The notes under the pieces were generated by a model. That model worked only from the letters and a program-made list of their open reading frames with translations. It searched no databases and was not told the DNA's origin. Positions 8,505 to 15,826 of a DNA stretch of 42,987 nucleotides are shown one piece after another. This stretch comes from CAYFUR01 sp964346275 (GTDB lineage Bacteria > Sumerlaeota > Sumerlaeia > SLMS01): NCBI GenBank assembly GCA_964346275.1, contig CAYFUR010000021.1, forward strand, positions 1 through 42,987. The letters run 5' to 3'. Every line of letters starts with the position of its first letter. Position 1 is the stretch's first letter. The translations under genes and the position numbers were made by a program.

Positions 8505-9215
8505 ATGTTGTCCCGCTCCCGTGCGCTTTTACTCATCATCCCCGCCCTCGCGGTGATCGCTTTCACCGGTTGTTCCTCAACCAAACCCAAGCCCGAACGC
8601 CGCCTCGCCATGAGCGGCTCCTCCAGCCAGGGGGACTTGCTCTCGCAAGGCGCTGAAGGAGACGCCTTCGGCGGAAACTCTTTCGCGCCGGAGGAATGGA
8701 ACCCCAGCGGCGCCCCCGATGCCTCGGGCATGGACGCCAGCGGCATGATGACCAATGCCGACGCGGCCTTTGGCGCCGACAGCCTCGATTCGGAGACCGG
8801 CGACCTGAAAAACACCGCCAGCACCGCCGGTGTGGAAGACGGCAGCTTTATGTCCGAGCTGGAAATGATCCATTTCGAGTTCGACCGCTCGGAAATCTCG
8901 CCGGAATGGAAGGACGTCCTCGACGGCCATGCCTCCTGGGTTCAGAATCATCCCTCGGTGATGGTGCAAATCGAAGGCCATTGCGATGAACGCGGAACCG
9001 AGGAATACAATACCGCGCTGGGCCAGCGCCGCGCCGACTCCGTGCGCACCTATCTCGTCGGCCAGGGCGTCGATCCCGACCGCCTCTCGACGATCAGCTA
9101 TGGCGAAATGCGCCCGCTGAGCTTTGATGCCACGGAAGAGGCCCACGCGCTCAACCGCCGCGCCATGTTCCTGGTTTACGAGATCGACACCAATCAGGTC
9201 GCGGGCGAATACTGA
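8505..9215 (+). CDS. pal: Peptidoglycan-associated lipoprotein Pal (OmpA domain)
   Basis: A 236-residue lipoprotein. The start at 8505 is set by AGGAGG at 8490-8495 with 9-nt spacing; a longer open frame upstream has no such signal. The signal peptide ends in a lipobox-like IAFTGC. A low-complexity Ser/Gly/Asp/Ala linker follows, then an OmpA-like peptidoglycan-binding domain from about residue 130: IHFEFDRSEI, then VQIEGHCDERGTEEYN and GQRRADSVRTYL, which are the diaminopimelate-contacting signatures of Pal. Pal ties the outer membrane to the cell wall together with Tol-TolB; no tol genes are in the window. A second gene of the same type follows within 40 bp. Confidence 0.88.
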   Translation: MLSRSRALLLIIPALAVIAFTGCSSTKPKPERRLAMSGSSSQGDLLSQGAEGDAFGGNSFAPEEWNPSGAPDASGMDASGMMTNADAAFGADSLDSETGDLKNTASTAGVEDGSFMSELEMIHFEFDRSEISPEWKDVLDGHASWVQNHPSVMVQIEGHCDERGTEEYNTALGQRRADSVRTYLVGQGVDPDRLSTISYGEMRPLSFDATEEAHALNRRAMFLVYEIDTNQVAGEY

Positions 9216-9253
9216 TCGAGGGCCTGATAAACGGTCCTCGCCGGAGATCCTTC

Positions 9254-9931
9254 ATGTTTTCTCGCATCCTTCGAATCTGTGGGGCCCTGCTGGCTAGCGG
9301 GGCCCTGCTGTTTGCCCTTTCCGCCTGCGGAACGAAAGAAAAGACCGGGATTGTCGGCGAGGGGAACTTTCCCACAGCCTCGGGCATGATGGACGGAAAG
9401 AATGGCCCGGCGCCGGGCACCGGACAGCAAGAGGCCGAAAACGGGATTCCCGATGCGCGCAGCCCGGAAGAAGCGCGGGAAGCAACACCCCAGGACTTTC
9501 CCGAACGCCTCGGCGGTGAAAAGATTCGCGGCGGCGAACCCGTCCCCGAGTTGCCCAATGTCTATTTCGGCTATGACAGCTACGAGCTGGACCAGTCCGC
9601 AAAAACCCAACTCGCCCGCAACGCCGCTTACCTGAAAAAAAATCCCCGCCTCTACGTGATTCTGCGAGGCCACACCGATGAGCAGGGGACCGAGGAATAC
9701 AATTTCTCTCTCGGCTCGCGGCGCGCCCAGGCCGTGCGCGACGAACTGATTCAGCAGGGACTCAACGGCGACCGCATCCAAACCGTGAGCTACGGCGAGG
9801 CAATCCCCCTGGTGGAGGGAGAAGACGACGCCGCGCGGGCGCAAAACCGCCGCGTGGAGTTCTTTGTCTTCACCCTGCCCACGAGCGAGCCCGGTGCGGA
9901 AATGGAAACGCAGGCGGAAGACTCCGAGTAA
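9254..9931 (+). CDS. Second OmpA-domain lipoprotein (Pal paralogue)
   Basis: A 225-residue lipoprotein with signal peptide and lipobox LSAC (FALSACGTK), a polar linker, then a Pal-type OmpA domain: VYFGYDSYELDQSAKTQL, VILRGHTDEQGTEEYNFSLG, RRAQAVRDEL, VSYGEAIPL and NRRVEFFVF. CGGAGA stands upstream of the ATG. The gene is 38 bp after the first Pal gene and before a strong terminator, so both are likely one transcript. Tandem duplication with divergence is the simplest history. Both should sit in the outer membrane facing the peptidoglycan. Confidence 0.87.
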   Translation: MFSRILRICGALLASGALLFALSACGTKEKTGIVGEGNFPTASGMMDGKNGPAPGTGQQEAENGIPDARSPEEAREATPQDFPERLGGEKIRGGEPVPELPNVYFGYDSYELDQSAKTQLARNAAYLKKNPRLYVILRGHTDEQGTEEYNFSLGSRRAQAVRDELIQQGLNGDRIQTVSYGEAIPLVEGEDDAARAQNRRVEFFVFTLPTSEPGAEMETQAEDSE

Positions 9932-9954
9932 TTCTCCTGGAAGAGAAGCGCGGC

Positions 9955-9993
9955 GCGGCGGGCTCGTGAATCGAGTCCGCCGCCGCGTGTTTT
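9955..9993 (+). terminator. Intrinsic terminator after the lipoprotein pair
   Basis: A 12-bp stem with one G-T wobble (9955-9966 with 9972-9983) and a TGAAT loop is followed shortly by a TTTT run at 9990-9993. Confidence 0.75.
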
Positions 9994-10120
9994 GAGGGCG
10001 CTCTCCCCCGCCAAAGTGGACACCGTTCTCTCATCATCCTTGCGATTCAGCCGGGAAGAGACAATCTCGAACGGCCGCCCCCGTGGCGCGCCCAGTTCAA
10101 TCGATCGAGTGGAGAGACGG

Positions 10121-11356
10121 ATGGCCGAATCCTCCTTTGCAGGCAAGTTCATCCAGAAAATCAAGAAGATCGACACCGAGCAGGTGGAGTCCTTCCTCGC
10201 CCAGGTCCTGCGCGAGAAAGCCTTTCTCGAGGTGATTCTCGATTCCATCACCGAAGGGGTCATTGTCACCGAGGAGAAGCTGAATGTCGTTTTTATCAAC
10301 GAGGCGGCGCGCCAGCTACTCGGCCTGATGCGGACGGAAACGATGAACCAGCCGCTGGCCGAGCTGCTGAAAACCGACGGAATGAATGACTTGATCGAGG
10401 AGTTTCGCGAAACCCAGGAGCCGATCCGCCGGCGGGAAATCATTACCGAGACCCAGCCGCCACATGTCTATGCGGTGACCATTGTGCCCATTGAAAACGA
10501 GGACTCGGTGGCGACGCACTCGGTGTGGATTATCAGCGACCGCACCGACGCCGTGCGCCGCCAGAAAGAGAAAGCCCAGATCGAAAACCTGGAGTCGCTC
10601 TCCGTGCTCACGGCGGGCGTGGCCCACGAAGTGAAGAACCCCCTGAATTCGCTCAACATCCACGCGCAGCTCGTCCAGCGCGGCGCCGGCGACCTGAGGC
10701 GCGAATTCGGCGAATCACCGGTCCTGGCGCGGCTGGAGAAGTCCACCGGCGTGATCCTGGAAGAAATCGAGCGCCTGAAATACGTGGTCGACGACTTCAT
10801 CCACGCCGTGCGCCCGGTGAAGCCCGAGTTCGAAAAAAAACGCCCCAACGATATCATCCTCGGCCTGGCCGAGTTGATCGGGCCCGACTGCGCCAAAAAG
10901 GAGATCAACCTGACGCTGAACCTGGATCCGGAGGTTCCGCCAATCCTCATCGATCCTGCCCAGATGCGCCAGGCCCTGCTCAATATCCTGAAAAACTCCA
11001 TGGAGTCCATGGAAGAGGACCGCGAACGCCGGCTGCAGGTGCGCACCCGGCTCAAGAGCGACCACGTCCTGATCGAAGTGGAAGACACGGGGTGCGGCAT
11101 CGCGGAGGAAGAGCGGATGCGGATCTTCGAGCCGTATCACAGCACCAAATTCAGCGGCACCGGCCTGGGCCTGGTGCTGGTCTACCGGATCGTCAAGGCC
11201 CACCGGGGGGCGATCGCCCTGAAGAGCGAGGTGGGAATCGGAACGATGTTTTCCATCGCCCTGCCGCTGGACGAACGGCCCATGCGGATGCTTTCCGCGC
11301 AGGTGGAACCGGCGGAAAACCACCTGGAAAATGCTGGGGAAAACGACGAGAATTGA
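10121..11356 (+). CDS. Soluble PAS-domain sensor histidine kinase, NtrB-like
   Basis: A 411-residue kinase with no membrane segment. The start at 10121 follows GGAGAG and is preferred to an upstream in-frame codon at 9992 that overlaps the terminator of the previous gene. A PAS domain (about residues 30-140; ILDSITEGVIVTEEKLNVVFINEAA) is followed by the HisKA dimerisation helix with the phospho-acceptor His169 in AGVAHEVKNPLNSL. The HATPase domain shows the N box (LLNILKNSMES), G1 (DTGCGIAEEE) and G2 (GTGLGLVLVYRIV). The order matches NtrB/AtoS kinases, which act on sigma-54 activators. No response regulator is adjacent, so the partner is elsewhere and the signal is unknown. Confidence 0.9.
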   Translation: MAESSFAGKFIQKIKKIDTEQVESFLAQVLREKAFLEVILDSITEGVIVTEEKLNVVFINEAARQLLGLMRTETMNQPLAELLKTDGMNDLIEEFRETQEPIRRREIITETQPPHVYAVTIVPIENEDSVATHSVWIISDRTDAVRRQKEKAQIENLESLSVLTAGVAHEVKNPLNSLNIHAQLVQRGAGDLRREFGESPVLARLEKSTGVILEEIERLKYVVDDFIHAVRPVKPEFEKKRPNDIILGLAELIGPDCAKKEINLTLNLDPEVPPILIDPAQMRQALLNILKNSMESMEEDRERRLQVRTRLKSDHVLIEVEDTGCGIAEEERMRIFEPYHSTKFSGTGLGLVLVYRIVKAHRGAIALKSEVGIGTMFSIALPLDERPMRMLSAQVEPAENHLENAGENDEN

Positions 11357-11449
11357 GCGGATATCCGCGATTGAAGCGGGTTTTAAGGGGGTTGAGGACG
11401 AAAAACCGCATAAAAACGCATTTTTTCCACAGCTTTTGTCAATTTTTGT

Positions 11450-11481
11450 TTGACCGCAACGCTCCTCGCATCCGCTATACA
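11450..11481 (+). promoter_or_regulatory. Possible promoter for the HU gene
   Basis: TTGACC (11450-11455) and TATACA (11476-11481) are good box matches ahead of the HU gene, but the spacing is 20 bp, longer than usual. The surrounding region is AT-rich compared with its neighbours. Confidence 0.35.
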
Positions 11482-11570
11482 GAAATGAAGCAATTGAAAT
11501 TGGTGCTCTCCGAAGGGTCTCACCCCAATAGCCCTCGGCATCTCAAATATCCCCGTTAGGAGTTGATGAC

Positions 11571-11879
11571 ATGGCCAAGAAGGTAAGCAAACCGATGACA
11601 AAGTCCCAACTGATGGCGCACCTGGCCGAGAAAACCGAGCTGCCGAAGAAGAAGGTTGCCGAGGTTTACGACGAACTGCTGACCGTCGCCCACAAGGAAG
11701 CCAAGAAAGAACACGGCTTCACCCTCCCCGGCCTTGGCAAGCTGGTCGTCACCAAGCGCTCGGCGCGCAAGGGCCGCAACCCGCAGACCGGCGAGGAAAT
11801 TCGCATTCCCGCCAAGAAGGCCCTCAAATTCCGCATTGCAAAAGCCGCGAAGGACGCCGTTCTCCCGCAGAAGAAGTAG
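11571..11879 (+). CDS. hup: HU/IHF family DNA-binding protein
   Basis: A 102-residue nucleoid protein that binds and bends DNA as a dimer. It shows the helical N-terminal half (MTKSQLMAHLAEKTELPKKK), the GFTLPGLGKLVV strand, and the arm motif ARKGRNPQTGEEIRIPA with the proline that intercalates DNA. A short basic extension (MAKKVSK) precedes the usual start of the fold. AGGAG is 8 nt before the ATG. The gene appears monocistronic, with its own likely promoter and a strong terminator. Confidence 0.93.
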   Translation: MAKKVSKPMTKSQLMAHLAEKTELPKKKVAEVYDELLTVAHKEAKKEHGFTLPGLGKLVVTKRSARKGRNPQTGEEIRIPAKKALKFRIAKAAKDAVLPQKK

Positions 11880-11934
11880 CTCGCTTTCCGCTCCTGGTCC
11901 CGTTCCCGTTCCCTGTCCTTCGCATTCCTGCCGG

Positions 11935-11961
11935 AAAGCCCCCTTGCAAAAGGGGGCTTTT
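11935..11961 (+). terminator. Intrinsic terminator after the HU gene
   Basis: A perfect 11-bp stem (11935-11945 with 11950-11960, arm AAAGCCCCCTT) with a GCAA tetraloop is followed by T and a pyrimidine-rich stretch. Confidence 0.9.
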
Positions 11962-12019
11962 CCCTTCCTCGAGAGAAAGCGCTGAAAACCGATGGGGTCC
12001 CGTCCGCCTTTTTCCGCGG

Positions 12020-12047
12020 TTGACCGCTTCGGGGGCTCTGATATTGC
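12020..12047 (+). promoter_or_regulatory. Probable sigma-70-like promoter
   Basis: TTGACC (12020-12025) and TATTGC (12042-12047) are 16 bp apart, 45 bp before the ATG of the gene at 12093 and just upstream of its GGAGG. Confidence 0.5.
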
Positions 12048-12092
12048 TAGCCAGAAGGGGCATGACATCATCCCCCTCCGGAGGTTCGCCCC

Positions 12093-12455
12093 ATGGCGAA
12101 GGAAAAGAAGCTGAATATCCGTATCGAGGACGAGGCCGAGAGCGACACGGGCTTTCGCTCGGAGGAAACCGCCGAGGAAAGCGGGGGATGGATGCCTCGC
12201 ATGTCGCCGGGAATGGCTTGGCAGGCTGCCTGTGAGGCGCGCGAGCAGGCCGAGGATCTTTTCATGGCACTTGTCCCGCCGGAAGTGACCGAACACCTGA
12301 TCAATTCGCAAAAGGAATTGGTTCGAGCGGGCGCGCGCGTAGGAGAGATGATTGAAGAACGGCTTGACCGGCGATTGGCGCGGGCGCGAAAGATTCATGA
12401 AGAGATGAAGGCCGCGAAGGCGCGTGGAAGCGAAGAAACCGAGCCGAAGGAGTGA
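12093..12455 (+). CDS. Small coiled-coil protein of unknown function
   Basis: A 120-residue soluble, highly charged protein that I do not recognise. An acidic, probably disordered N-terminus (residues 1-35) precedes a predicted helical body (AWQAACEAREQAEDLFMALVPPEVTEHL) and a long Arg/Glu-rich coiled-coil (EMIEERLDRRLARARKIHEEMKAA). GGAGG at 12080-12084 is 8 nt before the ATG, and a promoter-like pair lies upstream. The codon use resembles the neighbours and favours a real gene. It lies between the HU gene and acpP. Confidence 0.65.
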   Translation: MAKEKKLNIRIEDEAESDTGFRSEETAEESGGWMPRMSPGMAWQAACEAREQAEDLFMALVPPEVTEHLINSQKELVRAGARVGEMIEERLDRRLARARKIHEEMKAAKARGSEETEPKE

Positions 12456-12586
12456 GGCGGGGAGTCTGGGATGAGTAGGGTTGGCGGTCCACCCGGGCTT
12501 TCCCCTTTTCGCTGAAGAATGTTCTTTTTCCTTGCCGCTCCACTTTCCGGCCCGTTACTGAACCTTGTTTTGATTGAAGGGGAAGA

Positions 12587-12606
12587 CTCCCTCTGGGGGG
12601 ATTTTT
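12587..12606 (+). terminator. Weak terminator-like hairpin
   Basis: CTCCC and GGGGG can pair around a TCT loop and are followed by GATTTTT at 12600-12606. The stem is short and includes a G-T pair. It lies in the 237-bp gap before acpP. Otherwise the gap holds only a short overlapping open frame that I rejected. Confidence 0.3.
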
Positions 12607-12692
12607 GCTGCGGCCTCGGGGCAAATGAGTGAAAAAAGCGAAGAACCCCAGGAAAAACCGAACCAACAAGATACGCAGGAGGCTCTGTCCGA

Positions 12693-12932
12693 ATGGCGTC
12701 GACCGAAGAAAAAGTCAAAGAGTGCATCGTCACTCAGCTGGGCGTAAATGAAGACGAGGTGACAAAAGAAGCATCGTTTATTGACGATTTGGGAGCGGAT
12801 TCCCTCGACATCGTGGAACTTGTCATGGCGTTCGAAGAGAAGTTCGGCATCGAGATTCCCGATGAAGACGTGGAGAAGCTGCGCACCGTTGGCGATGCTG
12901 TCAGCTATGTGGAGCAAAAGGGGGCGGAGTAA
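12693..12932 (+). CDS. acpP: Acyl carrier protein
   Basis: A 79-residue acidic four-helix carrier that holds growing fatty acyl chains on a phosphopantetheine arm. The attachment site is Ser37 in GADSLDIVEL, and the flanking FIDDLGADSLD and FGIEIPDEDVEKL segments are classic. AGGAGG is 10 nt before the ATG. fabF follows about 100 bp later, the usual acpP-fabF order. Confidence 0.97.
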   Translation: MASTEEKVKECIVTQLGVNEDEVTKEASFIDDLGADSLDIVELVMAFEEKFGIEIPDEDVEKLRTVGDAVSYVEQKGAE

Positions 12933-13034
12933 GACTCTGTTCCCCATATCCCTCACAATTCTGATCTCTGTTGAAAGGCTCGGCCAAATTGTTGGCGGGC
13001 CTTTCCAGTCTCGTTGAGCAACGAAAACTCGCTT

Positions 13035-14276
13035 ATGGAACCCACACGCGTTGTTGTAACCGGTCTTGGAGCAATTACCCCGATCGGAAACACGGTCCCT
13101 GAATTCTGGGAAGGCCTGCTGGCCAGGAAATCGGGCGGTGGCCCCATCACCCGCTTCGACACCTCGGGGCACAAGGTCTCCTTTGCTTGCGAGGTGAAGC
13201 ACTATGACCCGGGCAACTATTTCGACCGGAAAGAAAGCCGGCGCCTGGACAATTTTGTCCAATTCGCGATCATTGCATCGCGGGAGGCGCTGAAAGATTC
13301 GAATTTGGATCTGGAAGAAGTCGGCCACGAAGAAGTTGGAACAATCATCGGGTCAGGCATCGGTGGTCTTCAGTCCATGGAAGACAACATGAAGATCCTG
13401 CTGGAGAAAGGGCCCGAGCGTGTCGCCGCAACCTTGGTGCCGCGGATGATCGCCAACATGGCCGCGGGTTCGGTCTCCATCAGCCTTGGCTTGAAAGGGC
13501 CGAATAACTGCACGGTCACGGCCTGTGCTTCGGGCACCCACGCCATTGGGGATGCCGCCAACCTGATTCGGCGAGGCCATGCCAAGGCGATGCTCGCCGG
13601 TGGCACGGAAGCCGCCATTACTCCCCTGGGGGTGGCCGGGTTTGCCAACGCCAAGGCCGTCAGCATGCGCAACGATTCCCCGGAAACCGCGAGCCGTCCC
13701 TTCAGCATCGACCGCGATGGCTTCGTCATGGGCGAAGGAGCCGGAGTGCTGATCCTCGAAGACTACGAACATGCGAAGGCCCGCGGCGCCAAAATCTATG
13801 GCGAGGTCCTCGGCTACGGGCTTACCGCCGACGCGCACCACATGACCGCACCCGCGCCGGAAGGCGAGGGCGCCCAGCGGGCGATGCGCATGGCCCTCAA
13901 GGATGCGGGGCTCCCGTCCGGTGAGGTCGACTACATCAACGCCCACGGCACCAGCACCCCGCTCAATGACAAGCTGGAAACCTATGCCATCAAGAAGGTC
14001 TTTGGCGAGCATGCCTACGAGATGCCCGTGACGTCGAACAAATCGTCCCTTGGCCACCTTCTGGGAGCCGCCGGCGGCGTCGAGGCGATCTCCAGCCTTC
14101 TTTCCATCGTCCACGGCAAGCTGACACCGACCATCAACTTCTCCGAGCCCGATCCCGATTGCGATCTGGACTATGTCATCGATGGGCCGCGTGACAAGGA
14201 AGTGAATACGGTGATCAGCAACAGCTTTGGGTTTGGCGGACACAACGCCAGCGTGATTTTCCGTAAGGTCGAGTAA
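13035..14276 (+). CDS. fabF: 3-oxoacyl-[acyl-carrier-protein] synthase II
   Basis: Elongating condensing enzyme of fatty acid synthesis, joining malonyl-ACP to acyl-ACP. From the ATG at 13035 it is 413 residues, a typical FabF length, and RVVVTGLG sits at the expected place; a TTG at 13014 would add seven residues. Neither start has a clear ribosome site. The catalytic triad is present: Cys164 in TACASGTHA, His304 in NAHGTSTPLND and His341 in SSLGHLLGAAGG. FGFGGHNAS ends the thiolase fold. It is probably co-transcribed with acpP and ends in a strong terminator. Confidence 0.96.
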   Translation: MEPTRVVVTGLGAITPIGNTVPEFWEGLLARKSGGGPITRFDTSGHKVSFACEVKHYDPGNYFDRKESRRLDNFVQFAIIASREALKDSNLDLEEVGHEEVGTIIGSGIGGLQSMEDNMKILLEKGPERVAATLVPRMIANMAAGSVSISLGLKGPNNCTVTACASGTHAIGDAANLIRRGHAKAMLAGGTEAAITPLGVAGFANAKAVSMRNDSPETASRPFSIDRDGFVMGEGAGVLILEDYEHAKARGAKIYGEVLGYGLTADAHHMTAPAPEGEGAQRAMRMALKDAGLPSGEVDYINAHGTSTPLNDKLETYAIKKVFGEHAYEMPVTSNKSSLGHLLGAAGGVEAISSLLSIVHGKLTPTINFSEPDPDCDLDYVIDGPRDKEVNTVISNSFGFGGHNASVIFRKVE

Positions 14277-14299
14277 GGCTCCTCCTGCTGAGGATATTC

Positions 14300-14338
14300 G
14301 GCCGGGGGTGATCTTTGCCCCCGGCCTTCTTTTTTTTG
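14300..14338 (+). terminator. Strong intrinsic terminator after fabF
   Basis: A perfect 9-bp stem (GGCCGGGGG at 14300-14308 with 14318-14326) is followed by TTCTTTTTTTTTG. Confidence 0.95.
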
Positions 14339-14496
14339 TTCCCCCAGCAGCCCCGGCCTTTCTAAACGGTCTTTCAAAATCCCCCGCGGAATGCCGGGAG
14401 CAGGACTCTGCCCCCGGAGCTTGTCCTTCGATTCAAAGGGGGTTGTATCATTTTTTCTCAGGAAGATGAAACGCCCCGATCGGCGACTCAGACCTG

Positions 14497-15690
14497 ATGA
14501 CCCACTCATCCGCAAAGAAATCCGTATCCAAGCCACTCAAGGCCGTCCTGCTTGTTACGAGCAGCATGACCGTCATGGCTGGAGCCACGATCGCCCCGGC
14601 CCTGCCCGAGCTGAAGCTGGAATTCGCGAAGGTGGAGCATATTGACTATCTTGTTCGCCTCGTGCTGACGATCCCCGCGCTCTTCATCGCTCTCCTGGCT
14701 CCCCTCTCGGGCTGGCTGCTCGATCGCACGGGACGAAAATCCGTCATGCTCTCTGCCCTGTTTCTCTACAGCCTGGCGGGCAGCTCGGGGCTTTATCTCC
14801 AATCGCTCGGAGCCATCCTTGTAGGCCGCGCCCTTCTCGGCGTGGCAGTGGCCGGGCTGATGACAAGCACGACGACGCTGATCGTCGATTTTTTCGATGA
14901 CGAGGAGCGCCACCGCTTCATGGGGCTCCAGTCGGCCTTCATGGGCTACGGTGGCGTGGTCTTTCTGATCGCGGGGGGGCTGCTGGCGGATGCCAGCTGG
15001 CGCGCTCCCTTCGCTGTCTATATGCTCGGGCTTCTGGTTCTTCCCTTTGCATGGCGCATCGTCTCCGAGCCGGACCTCGAGCACGAAGACGATTCGGCCC
15101 GGGAGGCCGCGGGAAATGGCCGGCGGCTTCCCGTCGCGTTGATTCTGCTCATCTATTTTGTTGTTTTCTTTGGCTTCGCGGTTTTCTATCTCGTCCCGAC
15201 GCAGCTCCCCTTTCTGCTCAAGAGCATCAGCGACGTGTCCAACGCGCAGGTGGGGCTGTCTATCGCCATCAATTCCCTCGTGGCGGCAACCGTCGCGAGC
15301 CAATACGCGCGGTTGCGGCGCAATCTCTCCCCCGTGTCAATCATCGCGCTTATGTTTGGGCTTTGGGGGGTGGGGTACTGGCTTGTGGCCCTTTCCCAGA
15401 GTTTCTGGCAAGTGCTGGCCGCGCTCAGCATTTCCGGCCTTGGCTTTGGAATGTTGATGCCGAATCTCAACGTCTGGATGGCGCGCCTGGCGCCGGTGCG
15501 CTGGCGCGGCCGCCTCATGAGCGGTATGACCATGAGCGTCTTTGTCGGCCAGTTTCTCTCGCCGGTGCTCAGCCAGCCGCTGGTGCGGGCCACGGGGCTC
15601 AAGGCGACCTTTGGGATCGCCGCGTCGGCCGCCTGGTGCCTCGGCGCGCTCTTTCTCATCTGGGCGATTTCCCGCAGAATGCGCCGCTGA
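14497..15690 (+). CDS. Major facilitator superfamily transporter
   Basis: A 397-residue membrane transporter with about 12 hydrophobic helices in two halves split by a charged loop (SEPDLEHEDDSAREAAGNGRR). The MFS motif A is visible as GWLLDRTGRKSVM between helices 2 and 3, and VGRALLGVAVAG matches helix 4 of drug/proton antiporters. An EmrD/Bcr-type efflux pump is plausible, but no substrate can be assigned. No good Shine-Dalgarno precedes the ATG at 14497. The 158-bp gap before it holds only the end of the fabF terminator. Confidence 0.85.
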   Translation: MTHSSAKKSVSKPLKAVLLVTSSMTVMAGATIAPALPELKLEFAKVEHIDYLVRLVLTIPALFIALLAPLSGWLLDRTGRKSVMLSALFLYSLAGSSGLYLQSLGAILVGRALLGVAVAGLMTSTTTLIVDFFDDEERHRFMGLQSAFMGYGGVVFLIAGGLLADASWRAPFAVYMLGLLVLPFAWRIVSEPDLEHEDDSAREAAGNGRRLPVALILLIYFVVFFGFAVFYLVPTQLPFLLKSISDVSNAQVGLSIAINSLVAATVASQYARLRRNLSPVSIIALMFGLWGVGYWLVALSQSFWQVLAALSISGLGFGMLMPNLNVWMARLAPVRWRGRLMSGMTMSVFVGQFLSPVLSQPLVRATGLKATFGIAASAAWCLGALFLIWAISRRMRR

Positions 15691-15826
15691 ATCGCCAATT
15701 CCTTCTTCACTTCTCCGGCACGAGGGAGTTAGTTTGCTCCGTATCATTGCTGAAAAAATCGGGCAGTCTGCTCTTCCGCGTCCCATCGGCGCCGCGAAAC
15801 CAAAGGATTCTGGAAGGATCGATCGC

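Noticed and set aside
12625..12750. Short plus-strand frame beginning MSEKSEEPQEKPNQQ before acpP
   Set aside because: Overlaps the acpP start in another frame and has no ribosome site; acpP explains the coding signal.
13014..13034. TTG start for fabF adding seven residues
   Set aside because: The ATG at 13035 gives the normal FabF length and the expected position of RVVVTGLG; neither has a clear ribosome site.
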